Below the pieces are notes generated by a model. It was given only the letters and a program-made list of their open reading frames with translations. It was not told the origin of the DNA and did no database searches. From an uncultured Lachnospiraceae bacterium (GTDB taxonomy: Bacteria > Bacillota > Clostridia > Lachnospirales > Lachnospiraceae), in contig CAJUAO010000015.1 of assembly GCA_910584685.1 (NCBI GenBank), forward strand, positions 14,739-78,738: 64,000 bases of DNA, written 5' to 3'. This document shows, piece after piece, positions 34,514-44,089 of the stretch (positions are counted from its first letter, which is position 1; every line of letters starts with the position of its first letter). Position numbers and translations under genes: made by a program.

Positions 34514-35328
34514 TGGCAAAGAAAAGAGAAGACCCGCCGAAAAAGGGAGCGCCCGCGTGGCAGACTACCTTCAGCGACCTTATGAACCTGCTTCTTTGCT
34601 TTTTCGTTTTACTTTTTGCGATGTCAACCATAGATGCGGAGGCGTTTGAGGAGATTGCGGCGTCCTTCAGGCAAAGCTTTAGTATTTTTGACGGAGGCTC
34701 CGCTTCCATTACGGAGGGAACCCTTATATCAAGCGGTGTAAGCCAGTTATCAGAGCTCAATGATTATTTTAATACAATGGGCGCAAATCCGAAGCTTGAT
34801 AAGGATGAAAGCAACAGCCTTGAGGCCTATGAAAAATATCAATATGAGCAGAAGATAGAGGCGTCGGAGGAGATAGCCGAGGATGTGGAAGGAGAGCTTC
34901 AAAAGCTGGGGATAGGCGAGCAGGTAGATATACAGGTAGACTCCCAATATGTATCCCTTACATTAAACGGCGCATTGCTTTTTGATTCAGGCATAGCTGA
35001 ATTAAAGCCGGGCTCCCTTGAATTTGTAAGCAAGATAGGAGACATACTTAAGGCGTATGATGACAACCAGATATGGATTATAGGCCATACCGATACGGTA
35101 CAGATAAGAGGCAACGGAAGATATAAGGATAATATGGAGCTTTCCCAGGGAAGAGCATATTCCGTATACAAGTACTTAAGAGATAATAAGGGGCTTGACG
35201 TTGCAACCATGGGATGTATGGGCCGGGGAGAGGAGGAGCCTGTAGCCTCAAACGATACGGCGGAAGGCAGAGCATTAAACAGGAGAGTTGAGATAAAAAT
35301 TTTTAATGAATATGCATCAACACCATAA
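34513..35328 (+). CDS. motB: Flagellar stator protein MotB (OmpA-like)
   Basis: This 271-residue protein has one N-terminal helix with the ion-binding aspartate in FSDLMNLLLCFFVLLFAMST (Asp22), a plug/linker region and a C-terminal OmpA-like peptidoglycan-binding domain (LLFDSGIAELKPGSL, IIGHTDTVQIRGNG, LSQGRAYSVYKYLR, NRRVEIKI). It anchors the stator to the wall. Ion specificity (proton or sodium) cannot be decided from the sequence here. Confidence 0.95.
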   Translation: MAKKREDPPKKGAPAWQTTFSDLMNLLLCFFVLLFAMSTIDAEAFEEIAASFRQSFSIFDGGSASITEGTLISSGVSQLSELNDYFNTMGANPKLDKDESNSLEAYEKYQYEQKIEASEEIAEDVEGELQKLGIGEQVDIQVDSQYVSLTLNGALLFDSGIAELKPGSLEFVSKIGDILKAYDDNQIWIIGHTDTVQIRGNGRYKDNMELSQGRAYSVYKYLRDNKGLDVATMGCMGRGEEEPVASNDTAEGRALNRRVEIKIFNEYASTP

Positions 35329-35352
35329 ATAAACAGATAGGAGCAGTCAGAT

Positions 35353-35865
35353 ATGAAAAAAGGATTAATTAATATCATATTATTGGTATTAGCTATAACC
35401 AATATTGTATTAACGGCTATTATGGTATTTGCCGTAGTGCCTGCCATGAACAGTGCAAACGACCTTGTCAGCAAGGTTTCGTCAGCAATAAATCTGGAGA
35501 AGGAAAACCAGACCCAGTATACTGACGGTATCAGCATAGATAATTTGATTGTATATAATTTTGAAAGTAAGGTAACCGTGGCGTTAAGCGGCAGTTCAGA
35601 CGACAATGTGCATTACGCGCAGTTTGGAGTGACATTGTCCTTGGATAAGACGGCGGAGGGCTATAATGATTATAAGGATAGGCTTGCTACTGATGAGACA
35701 CGTATGATTACCACAATTCAAAACGTTGTAAGCAAGTATACAATAACTGAAATACAGAATAATCAGGCGGCAATACTTGAAGAAATTACACTTAAACTTA
35801 GGGAGATGTACAATAATACAATGTTTATATATGATACGGCATTTGTAAATATTGTATTCCAGTAA
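35353..35865 (+). CDS. fliL: Flagellar basal body-associated protein FliL
   Basis: This 170-residue protein has one N-terminal membrane helix (about 5-28) and a periplasmic-type stomatin-like domain ending FIYDTAFVNIVFQ. Family members ring the stator. The assignment uses length, the helix and its place between motB and fliM, since FliL sequences are poorly conserved. Confidence 0.85.
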   Translation: MKKGLINIILLVLAITNIVLTAIMVFAVVPAMNSANDLVSKVSSAINLEKENQTQYTDGISIDNLIVYNFESKVTVALSGSSDDNVHYAQFGVTLSLDKTAEGYNDYKDRLATDETRMITTIQNVVSKYTITEIQNNQAAILEEITLKLREMYNNTMFIYDTAFVNIVFQ

Positions 35866-35907
35866 AGCTTATGAAAAAGAAAATGAGAATAAGGAGGTGA
35901 GGATGTT

Positions 35908-36885
35908 TTGAGTGAGACACTGTCGCAGGAGGAAATTGATAAACTCTTAAAGGCATTCAGCACGGGAGAGCTGGATGCAGACGACTATACGGCCGAGAAG
36001 GAAAAGGAAGTTAAGGTATACGATTTCGCAAGACCATCAAAGTTTTCCAAGGAACATCTTCGAACTCTGGAAAATATATTTGAACATTATGGAAGACTTC
36101 TATATACAAATCTTCCGGCATATCTTAGAAAAAACGTACAGGTTGACGTAATGAATGCGGAGGCGCTGGCATATTCAGAGTTTTCAAACGCCTTGTCAAA
36201 CCCTGTACTTCTTGGAATAGTCAATTTTGCACCTCTTAGAGGAAACGTTATAATGGAGCTGGGAACAAATCTTGGCTATGCCATTATAGACAGGATGCTT
36301 GGAGGAGAAGGTGAAGCCATTGAGAGAAAGAGAGATTTCACCGAAATTGAAATTATTATAATAGAAAGAATTTTAAATATATGTGTTGACCTTTTAAGAG
36401 AGCCGTGGCAAAATGTAGTAAATCTTCATCCGAGGCTTGAGAGGATAGAGACAAATCCGCAGTTTGCGCAGCTTATTTCACCTACGGAGATGATAGCTAT
36501 AGTTACCATCAGTATTACCATAGGAGAAATAAACGGGCTTATGAATGTATGTCTTCCGTTTATTACTTTGGAGGACGTTATGGATAAGCTGAACATAAAG
36601 TATTGGTTTTCATCTATGGAAAAGAAGAATGAGGAATCATACGAGGAGGCAATCGAGATTCTTATTCAAAGGTCGGAGATACCTATTAGAGCTATTCTTG
36701 GTCACAGCACAATTTCTGTAAATGATTTTGCAAATATACAGAAGGGTGATATAATAAAGCTGGACACAACAATAAATAACGAATTGGATGTATATGTAGG
36801 AGACATAAAGAAGTTTAAGGCTTTGCCGGGAACTACAAATGATGATTATGCAGTCAGAGTTACATCAATCGTAAGGGAGGATTAA
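35908..36885 (+). CDS. fliM: Flagellar motor switch protein FliM
   Basis: This 325-residue C-ring protein begins with the CheY-P docking motif LSQEEIDKLLKAF, has a CheC-like middle domain with two pseudo-repeats, and a SpoA domain at the C-terminus (ILGHSTISVNDFANIQKGDIIKLD). The start is a TTG at 35908, set by AAGGAGGTGA seven bases upstream. It is followed closely by fliY, with a four-base gap. Confidence 0.95.
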   Translation: MSETLSQEEIDKLLKAFSTGELDADDYTAEKEKEVKVYDFARPSKFSKEHLRTLENIFEHYGRLLYTNLPAYLRKNVQVDVMNAEALAYSEFSNALSNPVLLGIVNFAPLRGNVIMELGTNLGYAIIDRMLGGEGEAIERKRDFTEIEIIIIERILNICVDLLREPWQNVVNLHPRLERIETNPQFAQLISPTEMIAIVTISITIGEINGLMNVCLPFITLEDVMDKLNIKYWFSSMEKKNEESYEEAIEILIQRSEIPIRAILGHSTISVNDFANIQKGDIIKLDTTINNELDVYVGDIKKFKALPGTTNDDYAVRVTSIVRED

Positions 36886-36889
36886 TTCA

Positions 36890-38137
36890 ATGGATGGAAT
36901 GGGACTTTCACAGGAAGAAATAAATGCGCTGCTGAACAACATGGATTCTCCGGAAGCAGATGAATTAGAAAGTGAAGGGGAACTTTTAACCGGCATGGAA
37001 AAGGATGCCATGGGAGAGATTTCCAATATAAGTATGGGAACGGCAGCTACAACATTATCTTCCCTGGTCAATCAGAAGGTTGATATCACAACACCGACAG
37101 TCGCTATTGCAACATGGCCTGATTTGGTTGAAGGATATGATGATAAGTCTTGTGTATTGCTTCAGATTTCATATAGAGAAGGATTAAATGGCAATAACAT
37201 ATTTGTGTTGGAGGAAAAGGATGTAAAGGTTATCGCAGACCTTATGATGGGAGGCGATGGCAGAGGTGATATGGAGGGAGAGCTGACAGAGCTTCATCTA
37301 AGCGCTATCAGCGAAGCAATGAACCAGATGATGGGTTCGGCCTCCACATCATTGTCATCAATGCTTAACATGAAGATAGATATAAGCCCTCCAATTGCAA
37401 AGGCAATGGATATGAGTGAGGTTAAGGACGACGAAAGTCTGGCTGAATTTTTAAATGAAGATTTTGTAAAAATATCATTTAAAATGACTATCGGTGATTT
37501 GGTTGATAGCGCAATTATGCAGTTGTTCCCAGTAGAGTTTTGTAAAACTCTTTGTAATAAATTTGGTGTTCAGGGTGGAGATGACACCACTCCTTCTTCT
37601 ACGGTGGAGGAAGCACCGGCAGCAAGTCAGCAGCCTGCCGCCACAGTTTCCGAGCCGCCGCAGCCGCAACAGCCAATGCAGCAAATGCAGCAGCCTGTAC
37701 AGCAGCAGGCTATGCCAATGGGGCAGGATATGTACGGTATGCCTATGAATGGAGGACAGCCAATGATGGCTCAGATGCAGGGTATGCCTATGGGATATCC
37801 AATGCAGCAAATGCCAATGCAGCAGATGCCAATGCAGAATATTAATGTCCAGCAGGCACAGTTTCAGGCATTTTCGCCGGAAATTATGGCGATGAATCAA
37901 AAGGAAAACATCGATTTAATTATGGATGTGCCTTTGGAAGTTACAGTTGAACTGGGAAGAACAAGAAAATCCATTCAGGATATTCTTGAGTTTGCACCGG
38001 GTACTATTATTGAACTTAATAAGATAGCAGGCGAGCCGATAGACGTGCTTGTAAACGGCAAGTATGTAGCTAAGGGCGAGGTTGTTGTTATTGAGGAAAG
38101 CTTCGGTGTAAGAGTAACAGAGATTATTAAAAATTAG
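36890..38137 (+). CDS. fliY: Flagellar motor switch phosphatase FliY (CheC-FliN fusion)
   Basis: This 415-residue protein combines an N-terminal docking peptide (LSQEEINALLNNMDSPE), a CheC-like CheY-P phosphatase domain with two acidic/Asn sites (EISNISMGTAATTLS and EAMNQMMGSASTSLS), a linker and a C-terminal FliN/SpoA domain (PLEVTVELGRTRKSIQDIL). It builds the C-ring and removes phosphate from CheY. Between about residues 230 and 325 the linker is very rich in Met, Gln and Pro, with repeated (M)QQMPMQ units. This long low-complexity linker is unusual in composition. Confidence 0.94.
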   Translation: MDGMGLSQEEINALLNNMDSPEADELESEGELLTGMEKDAMGEISNISMGTAATTLSSLVNQKVDITTPTVAIATWPDLVEGYDDKSCVLLQISYREGLNGNNIFVLEEKDVKVIADLMMGGDGRGDMEGELTELHLSAISEAMNQMMGSASTSLSSMLNMKIDISPPIAKAMDMSEVKDDESLAEFLNEDFVKISFKMTIGDLVDSAIMQLFPVEFCKTLCNKFGVQGGDDTTPSSTVEEAPAASQQPAATVSEPPQPQQPMQQMQQPVQQQAMPMGQDMYGMPMNGGQPMMAQMQGMPMGYPMQQMPMQQMPMQNINVQQAQFQAFSPEIMAMNQKENIDLIMDVPLEVTVELGRTRKSIQDILEFAPGTIIELNKIAGEPIDVLVNGKYVAKGEVVVIEESFGVRVTEIIKN

Positions 38138-38164
38138 TCATAAAACGATAGGAGAGATAAGAGT

Positions 38165-38527
38165 ATGGCAAAGAATATTTTAATTTGCGATGATGCTGCG
38201 TTCATGAGAATGATGATTAAGGACATTCTTACAAAGAATGGATATAATGTGGCAGGAGAGGCAGAAAACGGCAAAGTAGCAGTAGAGAAATATGCTGAGC
38301 TTAAGCCGGATCTTGTTATGATGGATATTACAATGCCGGAGATGGATGGAATTCAGGCATTAAAGAAAATCAAAGAATCCGACCCGGGAGCCGTTGTTAT
38401 AATGTGTTCAGCTATGGGACAGCAGGCTATGGTTATAGAATCCATTCAGTCAGGAGCAAAGGACTTTATTGTAAAGCCTTTTGAGCATGACAGAGTTATA
38501 GAAGCTGTTAAAAAAGCAGTTGGTTAA
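38165..38527 (+). CDS. cheY: Chemotaxis response regulator CheY
   Basis: This 120-residue single receiver domain has the acidic pocket in ICDDAAFMR, the phosphorylation site in MMDITMPEMDG (Asp54), the CSAMGQQ Ser/Thr position and VKPF Lys. Phosphorylated CheY binds FliM and FliY in the switch. Placement after fliY is the Bacillus order. The next gene, fliO, begins directly after its stop. Confidence 0.96.
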   Translation: MAKNILICDDAAFMRMMIKDILTKNGYNVAGEAENGKVAVEKYAELKPDLVMMDITMPEMDGIQALKKIKESDPGAVVIMCSAMGQQAMVIESIQSGAKDFIVKPFEHDRVIEAVKKAVG

Positions 38528-38528
38528 T

Positions 38529-38924
38529 ATGTGTATATATTCAGGCGTAGGCGTACACCATTCGGTGTACGCTTTGGGCAGTAGTGGTATAGGACAATTT
38601 ATAGTATCAGTTTTTATTCTTGCGGTTGTCATTGTGCTATGCTATTTTACTACCAGATTTATAGCTAATTATCAAAAGGGCATTGTAGGTAAGGGAAATA
38701 TTGAAATACTGGAAGCTAAGAGCCTTGGAAATAATAAGTATATAGAGATAGTCAGAATAGGTGAGGAATGTTTTGCCATTGGAGTGGCAAAGGATAACAT
38801 TACGTTTATATCTAAGGTTGACAGGGATACCCTTAAGATAGAGCAGCCACAGGCAAATAAGACAAAAGAGAGCTTTTCACAGCTTTTGGACAAGCTTAAA
38901 AACGGCAGATTAAATAATAAGTAG
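38529..38924 (+). CDS. fliO: Flagellar biosynthesis protein FliO
   Basis: This is a 131-residue small membrane protein with one helix (about 28-48, FIVSVFILAVVIVLCYFTT) and a short cytoplasmic domain (GNIEILEAKSLGNNKYIEIVRIG), as in FliO/FliZ of Firmicutes. It aids assembly of the FliP-FliQ-FliR gate. The start is uncertain: ATG 38529 has no clear ribosome site and suggests coupling to cheY, while a perfect 9-bp hairpin lies at 38551-38572 within the first codons. The longer start at 38520 overlaps cheY. Confidence 0.78.
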   Translation: MCIYSGVGVHHSVYALGSSGIGQFIVSVFILAVVIVLCYFTTRFIANYQKGIVGKGNIEILEAKSLGNNKYIEIVRIGEECFAIGVAKDNITFISKVDRDTLKIEQPQANKTKESFSQLLDKLKNGRLNNK

Positions 38925-38938
38925 TAGGAGATAGAACA

Positions 38939-39775
38939 ATGAAAAAATATGCTAAAAAAATATGTGTACTATTACTTATGGTTTTGATTGTTTTTATGGT
39001 TTCCGGTAATACAAGCTATGCAACCGGGGAAGGAGAGCCGTCGGCAGGTGAAGACGATATAACTCAGGAAGGCAATAATCCCAATGATGTGCTTGATGAC
39101 AATTCTCTTTTTGGCATAAACATATCTACATTGGGAGAAACAGGAGGCATTGCCAGCGCTTTACAGATAGTTATAATTCTTACTATTATAGCGTTATGTC
39201 CGTCTATATTGATAATGCTTACATCATTTACCAGAATACTTGTTGTAATGCATTTTACAAGGGCGGCTCTTAACACACAGACGGCGCCGCCTAATCAGAT
39301 ACTTATTGGAATATCGTTGTTTTTAACCTTTTTTATAATGGCGCCTGTGTTTGAAAATATATATGAAAATGCATATGTGCCATTGTCAAAGAATGAAATT
39401 ACCCAGGATGAAGCTTTAGATGCGGCAGTAGAACCCCTTAGGGATTTTATGTTCAAGAATGTTGACGATAAGGATTTAGATGCCATGTGCAGTATAGCAG
39501 GCTTAGAAAGCGTAAGCTCAAGAGATGAGGTACCAACTTCTGTTCTTATACCAAGCTTTATTATAAGTGAGCTGAGGGTGGCATTTTTTATTGGATTTCT
39601 GGTATATATTCCGTTTCTCGTTATAGACATGGTCGTCGCCTCCGTGCTTATGTCCATGGGTATGATGATGCTGCCGCCTACAACAATATCTATGCCTTTT
39701 AAGATACTGTTATTTGTGCTGGCGGACGGATGGAATCTTATTATAGTAAATCTTGTTCAAACCATAAATGTATAG
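38939..39775 (+). CDS. fliP: Flagellar export gate protein FliP
   Basis: This 278-residue protein has an N-terminal signal peptide (to about residue 30), an acidic low-complexity spacer and then the FliP core with LTIIALCPSILIMLTSFTRI and the PNQILIGISLFLTFFIM motif. The C-terminal segment is EMKT-free but ends DGWNLIIVNLV, typical of FliP. It forms the five-subunit core of the export gate. Confidence 0.94.
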   Translation: MKKYAKKICVLLLMVLIVFMVSGNTSYATGEGEPSAGEDDITQEGNNPNDVLDDNSLFGINISTLGETGGIASALQIVIILTIIALCPSILIMLTSFTRILVVMHFTRAALNTQTAPPNQILIGISLFLTFFIMAPVFENIYENAYVPLSKNEITQDEALDAAVEPLRDFMFKNVDDKDLDAMCSIAGLESVSSRDEVPTSVLIPSFIISELRVAFFIGFLVYIPFLVIDMVVASVLMSMGMMMLPPTTISMPFKILLFVLADGWNLIIVNLVQTINV

Positions 39776-39802
39776 CTATGACGGTTTTAGAAAGGAAATA
39801 CT

Positions 39803-40069
39803 ATGACAACAGAAGCAGTATTAAATATAGCAAGTGAAGCTATTTGGACTATTATACAGGTTTCGGCGCCATTGCTGCTGATATCCTTAGTGGTAGGACT
39901 TGTAATAAGTATATTCCAGACAGTTACATCAATACAGGAACAGACATTGACGTTTATACCTAAAATACTTGTTATTTTCATGGGTATGTTGATATTCGGT
40001 TCCTTTATTTTAGATACAATAGTATCATTTATGCAGGAACTTTGGAGCAGCTTTGGAGCGTATTTATAA
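39803..40069 (+). CDS. fliQ: Flagellar export gate protein FliQ
   Basis: This 88-residue protein has two hydrophobic helices (LLLISLVVGLVISIFQTVTS and the PKILVIFMGMLIFGSFI segment) with the conserved SIQEQTLTF between them. Its stop abuts the fliR start, and order fliP-fliQ-fliR is standard. Confidence 0.94.
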   Translation: MTTEAVLNIASEAIWTIIQVSAPLLLISLVVGLVISIFQTVTSIQEQTLTFIPKILVIFMGMLIFGSFILDTIVSFMQELWSSFGAYL

Positions 40070-40846
40070 ATGTTAAATATTACTATTTCACAACAGGATA
40101 TAGAGGTATTTTTTCTGGTATTAGTAAGAATAGCCAGCTTTGTATCGGTTGCTCCTTTCTTTGGAGAGTCAAATGTGCCCGTAAGATATAAGCTTGCGTT
40201 TGCAATAGGACTCTCATATTTGATTTATCTCATCATACCTGATGTGAGCCTGCCCTATGATACAACCTTAGGTTATGCCACGCTTATTATAAAGGAAAGC
40301 ATAGTGGGACTTTTGGTTGGTTTTTCAGCATATATATGCAATACAATAGTTTTATTTGCAGGAAGAATCATAGATATGGATATTGGCTTGTCAATGGCAA
40401 ACCTTTATGACCCGTCTACAAGGCAGCAGGTTTCCTTAAACGGAAGCTTTTACCAGAGAGTAATCATGATTCTTCTTATTTTGTCAGGTATGCATCTGTA
40501 TCTTTTAGGCGCCATAAAGGATACCTTTACGCTCATTCCTATAGGAGGCTTAAGCTTTAATATGAGTCTGTATAATTCATTTATAGGGTTTCTGGCAGAC
40601 TATTTTATTATAGGCTTTCGTATAATTCTTCCTATATTTGCAGTTATTCTTATAGTAAACTGCGCCATGGGAATAATGACTAAGGTAGCTCCACAGATAC
40701 ATATGTTTTCTGTGGGAATGCAGATAAAGATACTTATAGGACTGCTTGCATTGTTTATGACTATTATACTTTTGCCAAATATAGCAGATGTTCTTTTTGA
40801 TGAAATGAAAACCATGGTAGTAGAAGCAATAAGGGGAATGAGCTAA
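40070..40846 (+). CDS. fliR: Flagellar export gate protein FliR
   Basis: This 258-residue, strongly hydrophobic protein has about six helices and the N-terminal RIASFVSVAPFFGESNVPVR motif of FliR. It completes the FliPQR gate and contacts FlhB. There are no bases between fliQ and fliR, which points to translational coupling. Confidence 0.94.
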   Translation: MLNITISQQDIEVFFLVLVRIASFVSVAPFFGESNVPVRYKLAFAIGLSYLIYLIIPDVSLPYDTTLGYATLIIKESIVGLLVGFSAYICNTIVLFAGRIIDMDIGLSMANLYDPSTRQQVSLNGSFYQRVIMILLILSGMHLYLLGAIKDTFTLIPIGGLSFNMSLYNSFIGFLADYFIIGFRIILPIFAVILIVNCAMGIMTKVAPQIHMFSVGMQIKILIGLLALFMTIILLPNIADVLFDEMKTMVVEAIRGMS

Positions 40847-40847
40847 A

Positions 40848-41963
40848 GTGAATTACTTACGATATAACCTTCAGTTATTTGCAAAGGATGGCCCGGGCGG
40901 AGAAAAAACAGAGCCCGCCACCCAAAAGAAGCTTGACGATGCGAGAAAGGAAGGTCAGGTAGCAAAGAGCACCGAAATTGTCAATGCCATATATTTACTG
41001 GTTATTTTTTATGTTTTGAAGTTTTTGCTTGGCATGATGGGAGAGGGCATACTTGAAAGCTTTACTACGGCGTATGGGTTTATTCCCACATATGCCGCCG
41101 GGTCAGAGAATATAGTAAATGTGGGAACCACAGCTTTCATTATGAAAGAGATTTTTTTAAAAATAATAGTTATTCTGCTTCCTGTATTTGCAATTACATT
41201 TTTATTAAATTTTGTTTTAAATGTTGCGCAGGTAAAATGGAAACCTACCGGAAAGCCGCTGCAGCCTAAGTTTAATAAGCTTAGTCCAATGAAGGGAATT
41301 AAGAGGATTTTTTCAAAGCAGTCCCTTATAAATTTATTAAAATCCATTGCTGTAGTGGGAATATGTATATATATTATATACAGCGAATGGCTCAGCAATT
41401 ATGCATTGCTGTACAGTCTTTATGATATGTCCTTTATGGAATCCATAGAGACCGTGGGAAATATAGCCCTTGACATATGTATACGCATAAGCGTTGTATA
41501 TATTTTTATAGGCTTTGCAGATTATATCTTTCAAAAAAGAAAATTTAACGAGGATATGAAGATGACAAAGCAGGAGGTAAAGGATGAGTACAAAAATACA
41601 GAAGGAGACCCGCAGATAAAAGGACAGCAGAGGCGGAGAATGAGAGAAGCATCCCAGAGGCGTATGATGCAGCAGCTGCCGGAGGCAGATGTGGTAATTA
41701 CAAACCCTACGCATTTTGCGGTTGCATTAAAATATGATTTGGATATAGCGCCTGCTCCTATAGTACTGGCTAAGGGAGAGGATTATCTTGCCCAGAAGAT
41801 AAAGGAAGCGGCTAAGGAGTACGGCATTGAAATATATGAAAATAAGCCTCTTGCCAGAGCATTGTACCAAAGTGTCGATGTAGGCGAGGAGATACCTCAG
41901 GAGCTTTATCAGGCTGTAGCTGAGGTACTGGCATTTGTTTACAGTATAAAGAATAAGCAGTAA
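40848..41963 (+). CDS. flhB: Flagellar export switch protein FlhB
   Basis: This 371-residue protein has the KTEPATQKKLDDARKEGQVAKS N-terminal signature (abbreviated: KTEPATQKKL then ARKEGQVAKS), four helices and a cytoplasmic domain with the autocleavage site NPTH at 286-289. Self-cleavage there is required for the hook-to-filament switch controlled by FliK. The start is GTG 40848, one base after the fliR stop. Confidence 0.95.
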   Translation: MNYLRYNLQLFAKDGPGGEKTEPATQKKLDDARKEGQVAKSTEIVNAIYLLVIFYVLKFLLGMMGEGILESFTTAYGFIPTYAAGSENIVNVGTTAFIMKEIFLKIIVILLPVFAITFLLNFVLNVAQVKWKPTGKPLQPKFNKLSPMKGIKRIFSKQSLINLLKSIAVVGICIYIIYSEWLSNYALLYSLYDMSFMESIETVGNIALDICIRISVVYIFIGFADYIFQKRKFNEDMKMTKQEVKDEYKNTEGDPQIKGQQRRRMREASQRRMMQQLPEADVVITNPTHFAVALKYDLDIAPAPIVLAKGEDYLAQKIKEAAKEYGIEIYENKPLARALYQSVDVGEEIPQELYQAVAEVLAFVYSIKNKQ

Positions 41964-42028
41964 TAATTACTATTATAATATATGGATGATTTTGAGAAAG
42001 GATAAATGCGGTCAGCATAGGATAAACC

Positions 42029-44065
42029 ATGAAAAAGACAGATATCGGACTTGGCCTTTATATAATGGCCGCTATAGTATTTCTTATTATAAGACTTCCA
42101 AGCGGTCTTTTAGATGTTTTTATGGCTTTAAATATAGCAATAGCCCTTGTAGTTTTGTTTAATTCCATATTTTCAAAGGAAGCGCTTGATATGTCGTCGT
42201 TTCCTACATTACTGCTCTTTACCACAATATTTAGAATTTCATTAAATGTTTCTTCTACAAAGCTTATTCTGGGACAGGGAGATGCGGGGCATGTAGTTGA
42301 AGCCTTCGGTAATTTTGTCGGAGGAGGAAACATAATCCTTGGAGCAGTTATATTCATTATCCTTATTTTAGTACAGATGATGGTTATCAATAAGGGTTCT
42401 GAAAGAGTTGCCGAGGTTACGGCCAGATTTACACTGGACGCAATGCCAGGTAAACAGATGGCTATAGATGCAGATTTAAACACAGGAGCAATTACCGATA
42501 AGCAGGCGCAGGAGCGCCGAGCGAAGCTCCAGCAGGAATCAGCCTTTTACGGGGCCATGGACGGTGCCGTTAAGTACGTTAAGGGAGACGCCATTGCCGG
42601 TCTTATCATCACGGTTATAAACTTTGTAGGCGGTCTTTTGATGGGCGTGCTTATGGGTGGAATGGAATTGTCAGAGGCTATTGATAAGTATACACTGCTT
42701 ACTATCGGAGACGGACTGGTAAGCTCTATTCCATCGCTTGCCATATCCCTTGCAACAGGTATTCTTGTTACGAAGAATTCAGATTCCTCTGAGCTTGGCG
42801 ATATTGTATTTACACAGTTGTTTGGAATTCCAAAGGTTCTCTGGGCAGTTGGCGCCGTACTGGCAATGCTTGGTATTATTACGGAGCTTCCTATATACGT
42901 CTTTGTACCTCTTGGAGCCCTCTGCATATACTTAGGCTTCAGAATGAGAGACGCCGAGGGCAGAAGCCAGATTGAGGATGAGGTAGACGCTGAACAGGAG
43001 CAGGCAGATGAAATAAGAAAGCCTGAAAATGTAGTGTCTCTTTTACAGGTTGACCCTATTGAGCTTGAATTTGGATATGGAATAATTCCTCTTGCCGATG
43101 TCAGTCAGGGTGGAGACCTTATAGACAGAGTTGTTATGATACGACGGCAGATAGCTCTTGAGCTTGGTACGGTTGTGCCTATTATCCGTATGAGAGATAA
43201 TATACAGCTTAATCCAAACCAGTATATAATAAAGATAAAGGGAATAAAGGTAAGTGAGGGAGAAATCCTTTTTGACCACTACATGGCCATGAATCCGGGA
43301 AATGTAGAGGAGGAAATATCAGGTATACCTACCTTTGAGCCATCCTTCCATCTGCCGGCAATATGGATAACCGAGGCGCAGCGGGAAAGAGCGGAGGCGC
43401 TGGGCTATACTGTAGTAGACCCTCCTTCTATAATTGCAACACATCTTACGGAGATAGTAAGGACATATATTGACGAGCTTCTCACAAGGCAGGATGTTCA
43501 AAATCTTATATCAAATGTTAAGGAATCAAATCCTACCCTTATTGAAGAGCTTGTGCCAAAGCTTTTAGGAGTGGGAGAAATACAGAAGGTACTGCAAAAT
43601 CTTTTAAAGGAGGGCATTTCCATAAGAGATTTGCTTACTATTTTTGAAACCCTTGCAGACCACGCAGTAGTTACAAGAGATACTGATGTGCTTACGGAAT
43701 ATGCAAGGCAAAGTCTTAAGAGGGCAATATCAAACAGATTTTTTGCACCTAATGAGACTACTACGGTAGTTACCCTTGACCCTTCCATAGAACAGCAGAT
43801 TATGGGAGCGGTAAAGCAGACGGAGCAGGGCTCATATATAGCCCTTGACCCGGAGGTAAATCAAAAGATATTAAAGAGTACGGAGGCGGAAATAAAGAAG
43901 ATGGAGGATATGGGAAAGATACCTATTATCGTCACGTCTCCTATTGTGAGAATGTATTATAAGAAGCTTACCCAGGACTATTATAAGGATTTAATAGTCG
44001 TTTCATATAATGAGATAGAATCAAATATTGAGTTGCAGTCAGTTGGAATGGTAAGCATTGCTTAA
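42029..44065 (+). CDS. flhA: Flagellar export gate protein FlhA
   Basis: This 678-residue protein has eight hydrophobic helices in the first 310 residues with the FHIPEP-type motif region (RVAEVTARFTLDAMPGKQMA, IDADLNTG) and a large cytoplasmic docking domain for chaperone-substrate complexes. The ring of FlhA couples the proton gradient to export. The length is normal. Spacing from flhB is 65 bases. Confidence 0.96.
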   Translation: MKKTDIGLGLYIMAAIVFLIIRLPSGLLDVFMALNIAIALVVLFNSIFSKEALDMSSFPTLLLFTTIFRISLNVSSTKLILGQGDAGHVVEAFGNFVGGGNIILGAVIFIILILVQMMVINKGSERVAEVTARFTLDAMPGKQMAIDADLNTGAITDKQAQERRAKLQQESAFYGAMDGAVKYVKGDAIAGLIITVINFVGGLLMGVLMGGMELSEAIDKYTLLTIGDGLVSSIPSLAISLATGILVTKNSDSSELGDIVFTQLFGIPKVLWAVGAVLAMLGIITELPIYVFVPLGALCIYLGFRMRDAEGRSQIEDEVDAEQEQADEIRKPENVVSLLQVDPIELEFGYGIIPLADVSQGGDLIDRVVMIRRQIALELGTVVPIIRMRDNIQLNPNQYIIKIKGIKVSEGEILFDHYMAMNPGNVEEEISGIPTFEPSFHLPAIWITEAQRERAEALGYTVVDPPSIIATHLTEIVRTYIDELLTRQDVQNLISNVKESNPTLIEELVPKLLGVGEIQKVLQNLLKEGISIRDLLTIFETLADHAVVTRDTDVLTEYARQSLKRAISNRFFAPNETTTVVTLDPSIEQQIMGAVKQTEQGSYIALDPEVNQKILKSTEAEIKKMEDMGKIPIIVTSPIVRMYYKKLTQDYYKDLIVVSYNEIESNIELQSVGMVSIA

Positions 44066-44089
44066 TTTGGAAAGGAGAAGCACTGATTT

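Noticed and set aside
37475..37900. Minus-strand open frame under fliY
   Set aside because: His/Leu-rich mirror of the Met/Gln repeat in fliY; no start signals.
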